Below are positions 24,101 through 34,002 of a stretch of 64,000 bases of DNA, one piece after another (position 1 is the first letter of the stretch; each line of letters starts with the position of its first letter). Made by a program: the position numbers and the translations under genes. Under the pieces are notes generated by a model. That model saw only the letters and a list, made by a program, of their open reading frames with translations, was not told the origin of the DNA and searched no databases. Origin of the DNA: Serilophus lunatus (Eukaryota; Chordata; Aves; Passeriformes; Eurylaimidae); the NCBI GenBank assembly GCA_013399895.1, contig VXBA01001494.1, positions 2,380,118 to 2,444,117 of the forward strand. The letters run 5' to 3'.

Positions 24101-27100
24101 CACAGATTGCCTGCTGGGCCAGGGGAAAGAGGAGCACCACGGGAAGGATGAGGCTTTAGTGTTAGGTAACATCACCTGGTGGTCCTTCCATCTGGCTGGA
24201 GGAGAAGTGGGGCCAGCAGGGAGGGCTCTACTCCTGGGATGTCCACCTTATTCCTTGTTCTTTGGTGGAGTGGGGACTTTACCCTTCAGCTGTTCAGGAT
24301 GACAACCTGCACACAGCTCTTATCTTCAGGAGTAACTTAAATACCTCTGTTTGAGCCACACGATGGCTTTGGATGGTTTTCACTGGATTCAGCTGCTTTC
24401 AGAGATGATTTCTTGTAACTTGCTGCTACTGTTTTGGTCCTCTGTAGATACCAAGAAAGATTTGAAGATGATCACAATGCGTTTGCTGGATATGCTGGTC
24501 AGTAAGAAAGTGTCTGGGCAAGGGCGAGACAGAGCTCTCAACCTCCTCAACAAGAATATACCAAGGAAGGACCTGAAAGACCATGACAACAGCAGGACCA
24601 TTTTTGTCATCGACAATGGTGAGTCCTTCCCTGCCATCCTGTTCTGAGCTGGGAGCTGTGCTGCTTCTGGGACCTCACGCAGTTTTTCTTATCTCACTCT
24701 CAGAGCTGGAAAAAAGCCTGATGCTGCAAACTGTAATCTCACTGGCAGAAGCTCCTCCCCAGTGAATATCTGAGTGTCTTCTCTGTTTAAGACTTATGTG
24801 GATAGGCTGCAAAATAATGGAAAGTTGTCCAAGCTGGCTATTCCACAGCAAGAAACCAACAAATGGTATCTTGAGTTTTGCACAGACCTAAAAGCCCCTC
24901 TAAAAGCCATATCTCTGCATTGCTTACAGGCTTAAAAAAGATACTGAAGGTGGTGGGCCAGATTCCTGAGATGCCTGACTGCCTGCCGCTGACAGAGAAC
25001 ACCCAGCTGACTGCCTCTGTCCTCCTAAATAAGCTGTACGATGACCTGCGCTGTGACCCAGAGCGTGACAACTACCGGGTGATCTGTGAGGAGTACATCA
25101 AGTGAGTTGGGAATGGCTTCCTGGGGGTCTCCGGGATGAGATGAGGCACTTGAAGTCCATTTGTGTTCCAAGCTGAGGCTCTGGCAGATAATGATTTGCT
25201 TGAGATCCTGCTGGATCACAGCCTTTGCATGAATTTGAGCTCAGCTCTGTCTCAGATACCAAAATGTTACAGCAGTGGAGCTCACTTCACAGTTTGAGGG
25301 AGGACATTCCCTTCTGAAGGGAATGACAGGGTAAGCAACTCCTGTTCCACATCTACTCCCTCTGTTCCTTGCAGGAGCAAAATCGACCCACAAGACATGG
25401 ATAAGACACTCCATGCCATCCAGATTGTGTCTGGAGTTCTGCAAGGGCCCTTTGACTTGGGCAACAAGCTGCTTAGCATGAAGGGAGTGATGGAGATGAT
25501 GGTGGCCCTGTGTGGGTCTGAGAGGGAGATTGACCAGCTAGTGGCTGTGGAAGCCCTCATCCATGCCTCCACCAAGCTGAGCAGGGCCACCTTCATCATC
25601 TCCAACGGGGTGACGCTCCTGAAGGAGATCTACAAGAAGACCAAGAATGAGAAAATCAAAATCCGAGCCCTGGTGGTAAGGATGCAGCCTCTGCCTCTAT
25701 CACCTGCCACACTCATCACTTAAACTCAGACTTAGGAGAGAAGGGAGCTCCTGGGAATGTGTTGGGTTCACTCACCTCAGACAGGTAATGGTATATGGTG
25801 TTTCTGCCTTCAAGGAAGGGGGAAATGACAAACCTGGAGAGCACATGGATTATTGATAACTTTGAAGGCAAAGCTGGTTAATCTTCCACTAAAGACATCC
25901 AATGGGAGCACAAAACATTACTTTGCTCTGCTACAAACTGAACAATCTACTGGCTGTTAGAATGCTTCCTCTTTGCTAGAACTGACTTCGCACTGTAGGT
26001 GTGGGGTTAGGCTCTTTTGGGCAGAAACATTAGAGGGTTAATGAGCCTTTCTCACTGGTATATCCTCTTCATCCTCCTCAGGGTCTGTGCAAGCTGGGCT
26101 CAGCAGGAGGTACAGATTATGGGCTGCGGCAGTTTGCTGAGGGCTCCACTGAGAAGCTGGCCAGGCAGTGCCGAAAGTGAGTGACTTCACCTATTTCTTC
26201 AGTTCTTCTATACTTTGCAAAACACAATATGTCCCTTTCCCACAAGCTCCTGCCCACACGTTGCCTTCATTTCCTGTTGCTGCCTGAGAGCTGACAGTGT
26301 CCCCAGAGTCACTGCACTGGGACCTAGAGCTCTTCTGTGCCTGAAGCAACCATGTGTTCCTCCTGCCTCAACATCCAGATGAGCCTTCTCCCTTGCTCAC
26401 TGCCCATGAGAGACACCAGGCATGTTACCTCCCTCTTAGGCAGAGTGGTACAGCCTAATCAAGTAGCTCCCTTGAATAGACACAAGTCCCTTCTAAAGGT
26501 GGATTTATCAAGTGGACTAATCAAGAAGGTGGGATGAAGTTAGGAACTGACCGATTGGGAGGTTGTTGGTGCAGACACTGCACAGCAGGAAATACTGTGT
26601 TTTGAGAAGGCAGAGCAGTGCCAAGTAGATATCCTGGTCTGCCTTTCCCTGCAGCATTTACTTTCCTCACGTTGGACCATGGCAGGAAAGTCATGTCTCA
26701 AGTAGAAGCATCCACAGTCTGAGGAGCTGCAGCTGAACCTGAGGACATGTTTGAGCCTGAAACAGTCTCAATATCTGTTTTTAATTCCTCTTTTCCTAGA
26801 GAAATTAGTCCTGGCTCCTAAATAGAAATGTGGATGTTTTTCTCCTTTTCAGATGGTTGTGCAACACTGCCATTGATGCCCGCACCAGGAAATGGGCTGT
26901 GGAAGGGCTGTCGTATCTCACCCTTGATGCAGATGTGAAAGATGACTTTGTCGAAGATGAGCCGGCCCTGAAAGCTATGTTTGACTTAGCCAAGGTCTCT
27001 TTCCTTGTTCCCTCATTCCTGTGGTAGGATCAAGTTGTCCCAGCTCTTCAGCCCTACACTGTCTCCCCAGTCAGGAGAGGCTGTCACCCCAGTCCCTCAC

Positions 27101-29961
27101 CTCTAGTTTAGCAGAACTGCAGTTTTGACTGTGCCCTAGGGCCCCATTTCCCTGCTGTCTCCTCCTTACCCTCACATAAGCTGTTACTTTTCTGTGCAGA
27201 CGAGTGACAAGACCATCTTGTACTCTGTGGCTTCTGCACTGGTGAACTGTACCAACAGCTATGACACCAAGGAACTGGTCCCAGAGCTGGTGCAACTGGC
27301 AAAATTCTCCAAGCAGCACGTGCCTGAGGAGCATCCAAAGGTGGGTTGTAGCTGGAGGGCTTGGATGCTGCTTGGATCTGAAGACATTCTTTGGTGTATC
27401 CATTCTCACAGACTTCAGGTCTCCTGTCTCTGAAATTGCTTTGCTCTCCAACAAGGGTTGGCTGTAGTTGGCAGAATAGGAGCTGCTAAGGGCTGATCCT
27501 TTTCCAATATTTCTCCCTCAGGACAAGAAGGATTTTGTGGTGAAGCGGGTGAAGCGGCTGCTGAAGGCTGGGGTTGTGTCTGCCTTGGCCTGCATGGTGA
27601 AGGCAGACAGCGCCATCCTGACAGACCAGAGCAAGGAGCTCATTGCCAGGTGCCTCCTTCGCTGCTGTGGGAGCCAGGAGTGCCGGCCAGCCCATGTGCC
27701 ACCTGTGCAGATGGACACCTGGGCTGGCCCCTTGTTCGTGGGGTGGGGCATTCTGCCTGGGGAGGAGGGGTGAAAGGGAGGTGGAGAAAAGATTTAAACC
27801 AATGTTTTTGTTAAGCAATGCCATAAAAATCCACGTTCTGGCCTTGAAGCTGGCTTACGGGGCTGCCTTGTTGGGATGCATTTTGAATTTCTAGTCCTCT
27901 CTACAGGTCTTTGACTGGAATAGAGTTCATCTTACAGGCTTCTTACTGTGCTATTTGTTGCTTCATCTTAGAGTGGCATGGGTTAAACACCTGGAATTTA
28001 CCTGGTGGCTCTGGCACCCCTCCAAACCCTCAGCCCCCTTCCATGAGAGATGTTGGCTGTTGCTGTCCCACGTGGCTGTTTCTCTAAATATTGTTGTTGC
28101 TGTGGTTCTACAGGGTGTTTCTTGCCTTGTGTGAAGACCCCAAGGACCGTGGGACCATTGTCGCTCAAGGTGGTGGAAAGGTAATTACTATTTTATTATT
28201 TTCATGTCCACGGTTCCTAATGTGCAATTAATGTCTGCTGGGAGCCTGTGACATGTCTCCAGTGAGGGACAGTGACAAAAAATCACGGGCTGCCCTGGTT
28301 CCACACCACCCATCTCTGCAAGGCTTCAAAGGAATTACATTCTTGGAACAAGGCTCTGGTGTGGTGCCTATTTGAGAATAAAAGCAAGACGTCATTGTGG
28401 GCTACAGGATATTTTTAACTTAGTATATTAAGGCAGTCTTGGGAATCTTCTCAGAGCAATGAATGCTTTCCTGTGTGTCACCAGGCCCTGATACCTCTGG
28501 CTGTGGAAGGAACAGAAGTTGGCAAGATAAAGGCATCTCATGCTCTGGCAAAAATTGCTGCTATCTCCAATCCAGATATTGCATTCCCAGGGGAGAGGGT
28601 AATCTTAAAAATAAAAATAATAATAAAAACAAAAGCATTAATAATTCCTTTAGCAAATAAAAATCTCAGAGCTGGAAAAGCAGTGACATGCCTTCTCTTC
28701 TTAGGTTTATGAGGTGGTGAGACCCCTCGTCAGCCTGCTGAACACAGAGAGAGATGGCCTCCAGAACTACGAGGCCCTGATAGGTCTCACTAACTTTTCA
28801 GGAAGAAGTGATAAACTTAGGTGAGTTTAACTGCTTTGTGACTTTCTTTCTTCCCCAGGAGTGAATGTGAATTACACTTCAACGCTTTTCTTGTTAGACT
28901 GTGGAGACTGGTCAGTTTGAGGTAATTTTGGCAGACCTACAAAGGTCTCAGAGCTAAAAGATTAATAAAATAGGAAAAGGAGAGTGGCACATTTTCCTCT
29001 AGAAACAGGAAAAGCATGACCTAATCTGGATTAGACAGGGAATGAACCACATCATGAGCTCCAGTGCTGCAGACCCCAATTTGTTTCAAGGCCTTCCCTG
29101 CAGTTAATGTTTGATAAATTGGTTATTGCTTGACCCATAATGTACTTTATTTGACTGCTCTTTGACACAGATTGAAGATAATCAAAGAGAAGGCCCTGGC
29201 AGATATTGAAAACTATATGTTTGAGAATCATGACCAACTTCGACAGGCAGCCACAGAGTGCATGTGCAACCTGGTAGTGAACAAGGAGGTAACTCCCTGG
29301 GCGTCTCAGACCTGACTGTGTGCACCAGCCCCCATGATGAGCCATTCCTAAATGTGTTATCTCTGGATATCATGGGGGTTTTTTTTTAGGTTCAGGAGAG
29401 GTTTGTGGCTGATGGAAATGACCGGCTGAAGTTGGTGGTGTTACTGTGTGGGGAGGATGATGAGAAAGTCCAGGTTGCAGCAGCTGGAGCCCTGGCCATG
29501 CTTACAGCAGCACAAAAGAAACTCTGCTCTAAGATGACTCAAGTGGTAAGGCTGTAACTCTGATTGTTGGCAGTGTAGATGTACCCTGGAAGGGGCCTGG
29601 CTCAGACATAAAAATGTCTCTGCCAAACTCATATTTTTGGTTGAGATATTCTTCAGATCAATACTAATGATCTCTCTCTCTCTCTCCCTTGCAGACCACC
29701 CAGTGGCTTGAAATCCTGCAGAGACTCTGCTTGCATGACAACATGGAGGTCCAGCACCGAGGGTTGGTCATTGCTTTCAACCTGATCAGTGCCGACAAAG
29801 AGCTGGCAAAGAAGTTGGTGGAGTCAGAGCTCCTGGAGATCCTGACGTACATTGGGAAGCAAGAGGACAACCCCAAAAAGCAGCACATCATTAATGTAGC
29901 ACGTGATTGCCTCACGAGGTGCATGGATTATGAGCTGATCAAACCTTTCTCTCAGGCATGA
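21195..29961 (+). CDS. UNC45B: UNC45B, muscle myosin chaperone (complete, 19 coding exons)
   Basis: Cytosolic UCS-family co-chaperone that works with HSP90 to fold muscle myosin heads during sarcomere assembly. Exons: 21195-21356, 22102-22138, 22444-22619, 23163-23252, 23592-23759, 23997-24165, 24448-24618, 24930-25101, 25375-25675, 26082-26176, 26853-26994, 27200-27340, 27522-27649, 28114-28180, 28485-28598, 28705-28820, 29171-29288, 29390-29545, 29695-29961. They total 2790 bases, 929 codons plus stop, against about 930 in human; all junctions are GT-AG and in phase. Residues about 5-115 are TPR repeats (EEGNKYFQANNYEKALQSY is the first helix pair). The middle and C-terminal UCS regions are armadillo-like, with GPFDLGN, FAEGSTEKLA and MFENHDQLRQAA. 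The ATG is the first codon after the acceptor. Exon 2 is only 37 bases. UNC45B is preferred over UNC45A because the sequence tracks human UNC45B throughout; this is from memory of the proteins. Confidence 0.97.
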
Positions 29962-30490
29962 GGAGATGAAAAGCAACAAGAAAGGTTGAATGTGTGGGGA
30001 AAAAAAAGCTATGGAAAAATAAGGAAAAGCGAGAGCCATGAGGGGAATCTAGTGTCATTATCAAGGCACGGGATAGTTTGGGGACAACTTTAGAGGATCA
30101 GAAGGTGTAAGAGGAAAATGAGGGCATTTGCCTGGGAAATTTGGAAAGTGTCCATCTGAGTAATTCCCAAATGGTGTAAATCCTTTCTTTGCCCCCATTC
30201 AGCTGATAATGATGAAAGCTTCAAGGCCCAGCTGTAAAAAGAGTCAGTTATGTTGGACATGTTGGAAGGAGACTCAGCTGAGCTGAAATCTGTTGAGTCC
30301 ACCTCCAGCTCCTGGTACTCCTGGAATTCCCAGCAATGGTGGAACAGAGAGGGTTAAGCACCTTCTATTCTGTAGTCAGAAAATAGGTTGGGGTTTAGCT
30401 GTGTGCTTTTTTGTTCATTTATGGTAAGTTGTATGCCAAAGTGTGAGGCTGGTGGATGAACTCTTAATAAATTCACTACTTTGTTCCACA
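29962..30490 (+). other. UNC45B: UNC45B 3' UTR
   Basis: Sequence from the UNC45B stop codon to just past the first clear polyadenylation signal (30466-30471), about 500 bases. No other gene is seen in it. Confidence 0.65.
30466..30471 (+). terminator. UNC45B: Polyadenylation signal AATAAA, UNC45B
   Basis: Canonical hexamer about 505 bases after the stop codon, followed within 30 bases by the T-rich stretch ACTTTGTTCC. Confidence 0.65.
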
Positions 30491-30739
30491 TGGAATTCCT
30501 GTTCCCCTTTTATTAGTCAAAAGGAGAATCTAAGGCAACTGGATACAGTAGCACAGGCTGAATGTTCACCCCTCGAAGAAACTATCCAGAGGTGCTCAAA
30601 GGCGGAGTCACCACAAAAGGCTGTAAGAGGAGGTAGCACCAAGGGGTTTATCCGAGGTACACACGAACTGACTGTTGCTGAAATTAAATGGGGAAATAGC
30701 TTCTGTAAAAGCCGTTTATTGGCATCTTTTAGCTAAAAC

Positions 30740-31350
30740 ACGGACACAACGCCCATTTTACACCGAGGGTCCCCCTCCGCTCCCTCAGGCTCCCTCAGGG
30801 CGGGAAGCGCGGGCACCGCCCCCAGCTCCTCTAACGCGCCTTCCTATTGGTTCCTGCCCGGCCTGCCGGCAGAGCCGCGCACTGCCATTGGCTGTTGCTC
30901 AGCGGGGGTGGGACAAAATGGGGGCGGCTCCGCCCCGATCCGTCGGGGCCTGCGGGGTTGGCGTGAGGGGGCGCGTGGAGCGGGACACGGGGAGCGGGGA
31001 ATGGAATACGGGGAACGGGCGTGCAGGGACCAGGGGGCCGTGGTAATGCGGCTGAGGGCTGGGAGGGTGTGAGGATGAGGCCTGGGAGGCTCAGGGGACG
31101 CGGGAGCGGCGGGGGGATGGGGTGAGGTTATGTGGGGGCTGAGCGGGGCTGGGGCAGCGCGGACACGGGGAGAGGTACTGGGGGCTGGAATGCGGCGGGA
31201 GCCTGGGAAAAACACCGGGAAGGAGATGGGAAAGAGTGCAGAAGGGTGGCAGGAGGGCAGGGTGGGATCAAAACGGGCCTCTGGACCCCTTGGAGCGGCA
31301 CTGGCTGTGGCGGCACGTGGAGGTATGACACGGTTTTTTTGCCTGGTACC
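30740..31350 (+). promoter_or_regulatory. CpG-island promoter of the SNORD7 host transcript
   Basis: A compact CpG-rich island lies between UNC45B and PEX12 and belongs to neither. It has two inverted CCAAT (ATTGG) boxes 41 bases apart at 30846-30850 and 30887-30891, then GGGGCGG-type sites at about 30920. This is the layout of a TATA-less NF-Y/Sp1 promoter, with transcription likely starting near 30930-31000. SNORD7 lies 0.5 kb downstream on the plus strand, so the island most simply drives the snoRNA host RNA. Candidate first-exon donors include GTAATG at 31043 and GTGAGG at about 31119; the correct one is not determinable here. Confidence 0.65.
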
Positions 31351-31514
31351 GGCTTTCCTGACCTTGGAACCCCAACGCGTGACCTGTTTCCCCAGCTCCA
31401 GCGGGGTTCTAGCAGGGAGGTCTCCTCCTCTCCTGTGCCTCACCTTCCTGGGGAGGAGGAGACCCACTCCTGACTTGGGAGCAGGCTCGTTTTGGGATGG
31501 GAATGGATTTACCC

Positions 31515-31615
31515 AAAGCAATGATGAGCGAAGTATAGTCTGAACTGGTATTGCTGAGACTCCGCGTCTCTGCTCTGACCAGGGAATGATCACCTAATCT
31601 TCTCTCTGAGCTTCT
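31515..31615 (+). ncRNA. SNORD7: SNORD7, box C/D snoRNA guiding U6 snRNA A47 2'-O-methylation
   Basis: Box C is ATGATGA (31521-31527) and box D is CTGA (31606-31609). An internal D'-like CTGA is at 31540-31543 and a C'-like TGCTGAGA follows. Directly upstream of box D, 31594-31605 (CTAATCTTCTCT) is a perfect 12-base complement of U6 snRNA AGAGAAGATTAG. The fifth base from box D pairs with A47 of U6, the site known to be guided by SNORD7 (mgU6-47). AAGC before box C and GCTT after box D form the terminal stem. The total of about 97-101 bases matches the human gene. In human, SNORD7 also lies about 1 kb past the 3' end of PEX12, so synteny agrees. The RNA would act in the nucleolus or Cajal body with fibrillarin. 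Confidence 0.94.
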
Positions 31616-32019
31616 TTAGGCTAAGCTCGTCTGGAGAAAACAGCTGTGCTACTTCTTGTAACATCTTGATGCACCCTAAAAAATGCTGAAAAAATTAAGA
31701 ATTTTTAACAACTTCTTTTAATGGTAGAAAAACAAAACCTTGATTTGAGAAATTAATAGTGCAATTATTTGTTTGGGTTTGTGCATCTTGCTGTAGCGCT
31801 GGGTTTAGGATTGAGCTTCAAGTGAAGGGGGTTTCTTGTTTTGTCTCCTATGTGTGACACTGCTCCTGAAATTCCAGATAATCTGCCTCTGTATCTTCTC
31901 TGTAAGGTGGAGCCTGAGCTGCCTGTCCTTTGGGGTTGGGGGAAAGGCTGGATTAATCAAGCAAGTACAAGAAAAGAGATGGAGCTCTTCTCTAATCTAG
32001 TTTTTTTATTCTCTTCCAG

Positions 32020-32415
32020 GTCCTGCTGACATCTTTACATTCATTTCTCTCCTCCTATGGAGAAGGAAGCCTCTATGGGAATATATCCCCTAGGAGTATG
32101 TTATGGTGGTTCTCCCTTAACAGGAGAAGCCACGTGTTTTCTGTTAAGGAAATGGAAAAAGCAGCTGACTTGCTAATGCACTAATTTTTAAGCACTGTCT
32201 AGATGAGCTGTGAATGTGACTTAGGATCGAGAAGTATTTGTTAACTGATTTGCAAAGTCCTGGCAGTGAGGGATTGAGCAACTCCAGTGCTGCTGTTCAA
32301 GTTGATGAAATTGTATTAACAACAAAACATCTTGAAGGCATGTATATCATTATATAGAACTCACAAATTGGTATGTTAAGTCTTGGTTTAATAAAGTTGG
32401 TGTTACCTGAAAAAA
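32020..32415 (+). ncRNA. Probable 3' exon of the SNORD7 host transcript
   Basis: A strong acceptor (TTTTTTTATTCTCTTCCAG, ending 32019) is followed by about 395 bases that end with AATAAA at 32390-32395 and a GT-rich downstream element. This would be the last exon of a transcript beginning in the CpG island at 30740-31350, with SNORD7 in the intron. From the first base the exon has an open frame of about 54 codons ending TAA at 32182-32184. A start in phase would be needed from exon 1. A seven-codon start at 31046, spliced before GTGTGA, would fit but is weak. I do not recognise the peptide, so a non-coding host is the default reading. Confidence 0.5.
32390..32395 (+). terminator. Polyadenylation signal AATAAA of the host transcript
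   Basis: Canonical hexamer followed by GTTGGTGTT, a typical GT-rich downstream element. Confidence 0.55.
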
Positions 32416-34002
32416 ACTTCTCTTGTCTATCTTTAGCCCATTATAGCTTTAAGAACAATATTACAATTAAAAAGGAAATAAATGGGAATTTTTCTCTAAC
32501 CCTGATTGGTTTGGTAGTTTTGTTTTAGAACAAAGCCAGTTCTGTGAAAAGGGATTTGAGATCTCAGATAATCTCACACCTCAGTGTGATCTCTCTTCCA
32601 GCAAGATGAGCGTGCCCTTACTGGCTCTCTGAAGGAAGAGAGGTGTCTTCATGGAGCCTGTAAATACTGCAGAATGGAGAAATTAGACAGGTTTTATTGT
32701 TATTCCATGGTAGAAGGGTCTAGAAGTTATACAGAGATAAGAAAAGTGTCAGGGACAAACTTCATTTGTTACAGTAGGTGTTTTAGAGTATTTTGGGAGG
32801 ATGCAAATTATTGTATTTTCTCACATTATTCAATAACCTTGCTCTCTTATGAGGGAGGATATTGGAAAATTTTTATCTTCTGAACCAAAGCTAAAGGGCA
32901 GGAAAATGAGATGCCTGTTGAAGATACCTCTTAATCTGGAAAGACCTTGTACTTTGTGCAGCAAACTTTTCCTCTTGTATTCTATAAGCACTGTCACTGA
33001 TGTCTGGAGCAATGGTGCTCCCTAGAGTCAGGAAAAAAACCCTTCCATCCTGAAAAATCAGGTGTCGGGCAGGAGCCAGCCATGTCACACAGGTGTTGTT
33101 TCCTGCTGTGTCAGTGAAAGGGTGTTTTGTTATTACATGAATGTGCTACGTGGCTGGACTGCAATAAATGCAATGTAAATCTTTTAAGATTCTCAGTTCA
33201 CAAAATGCTAATCTTACATCCATTATGATCACATGGTAAGATGAAAGTAGCTGTAGTCTGGTCTCTTTCATGTAAATAGAGCCCTCAGAGGACCAAACTT
33301 TGTTTGTCCAATAGCCAGAAAATCATTGTTAGGTTCTCAATCAAGAATGAATTTTGCTTTGTGCAAGTGCAAAGACTTATTTAACAAAACACAACTCTCA
33401 TAATTTGGCAGTTTCTGTTTTAATCAGGTTTGTCATTTTCCTCCTTTGTGCAGAAAATGTCACATCCTTGTATCCTTGTTTGTATGCAGGACCTTGTTCC
33501 TTTAAGGCTCAAAAGTCTTAATTCAGAACCGTTGATGGCAATTAGGGATGTGATGTTCTCATTTCAGAGGTGAGTAGCCTGAAAATGCAGGGGGCTGAAG
33601 AGCAGCATAACCAGAGCAGAGGTTTCAGCCTTTCTCCTCTCGCCTCTTTGACAAGCACAGGCCTGGGAAGCTGCTCAGGGAGAATTTCCCTACTTCTTTA
33701 ATTTGCTGCCTCATGCCCTCCAGCAGGACTTTCACCAGTGCTGGCCTTTGATCCTCACATCTGCATTCTTCTTTCCCAAATCAATGTTTCTTCCCTTCCA
33801 GCTGGTCTTTGAAGGCATTTCTGTGCCAGCTGACAGGCCATGGCTGTCTGATCCCTCTGGCACTGCCACAGGACATTGGAACAGCTGAACAACCAAGGGC
33901 AGAGCCTTCCCAGAACTGAACTACCACCGAACTCAGGAGCTGTAGCAACCGGAATCGCTCCAGGGGATGCAGGAAGGGGGGATGGAGACTCCAGGCAGCC
34001 TT
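32416..34002. other. Convergent spacer and PEX12 3' UTR
   Basis: Lies between the plus-strand host transcript and the minus-strand PEX12 stop codon. No exon recognised. ATTAAA-type hexamers on the minus strand (about 33698-33703 and 33418-33423) and AATAAA at 32693-32698 are candidates for the PEX12 3' end. The schlafen and SLC35G3 genes found here in human are absent. Confidence 0.5.

Noticed and set aside
27650..27894. Extension of the UNC45B frame past 27649
   Set aside because: This is read-through into intron 13; the true junction 27649/28114 restores RVFLALCEDPKDRG in register with human.
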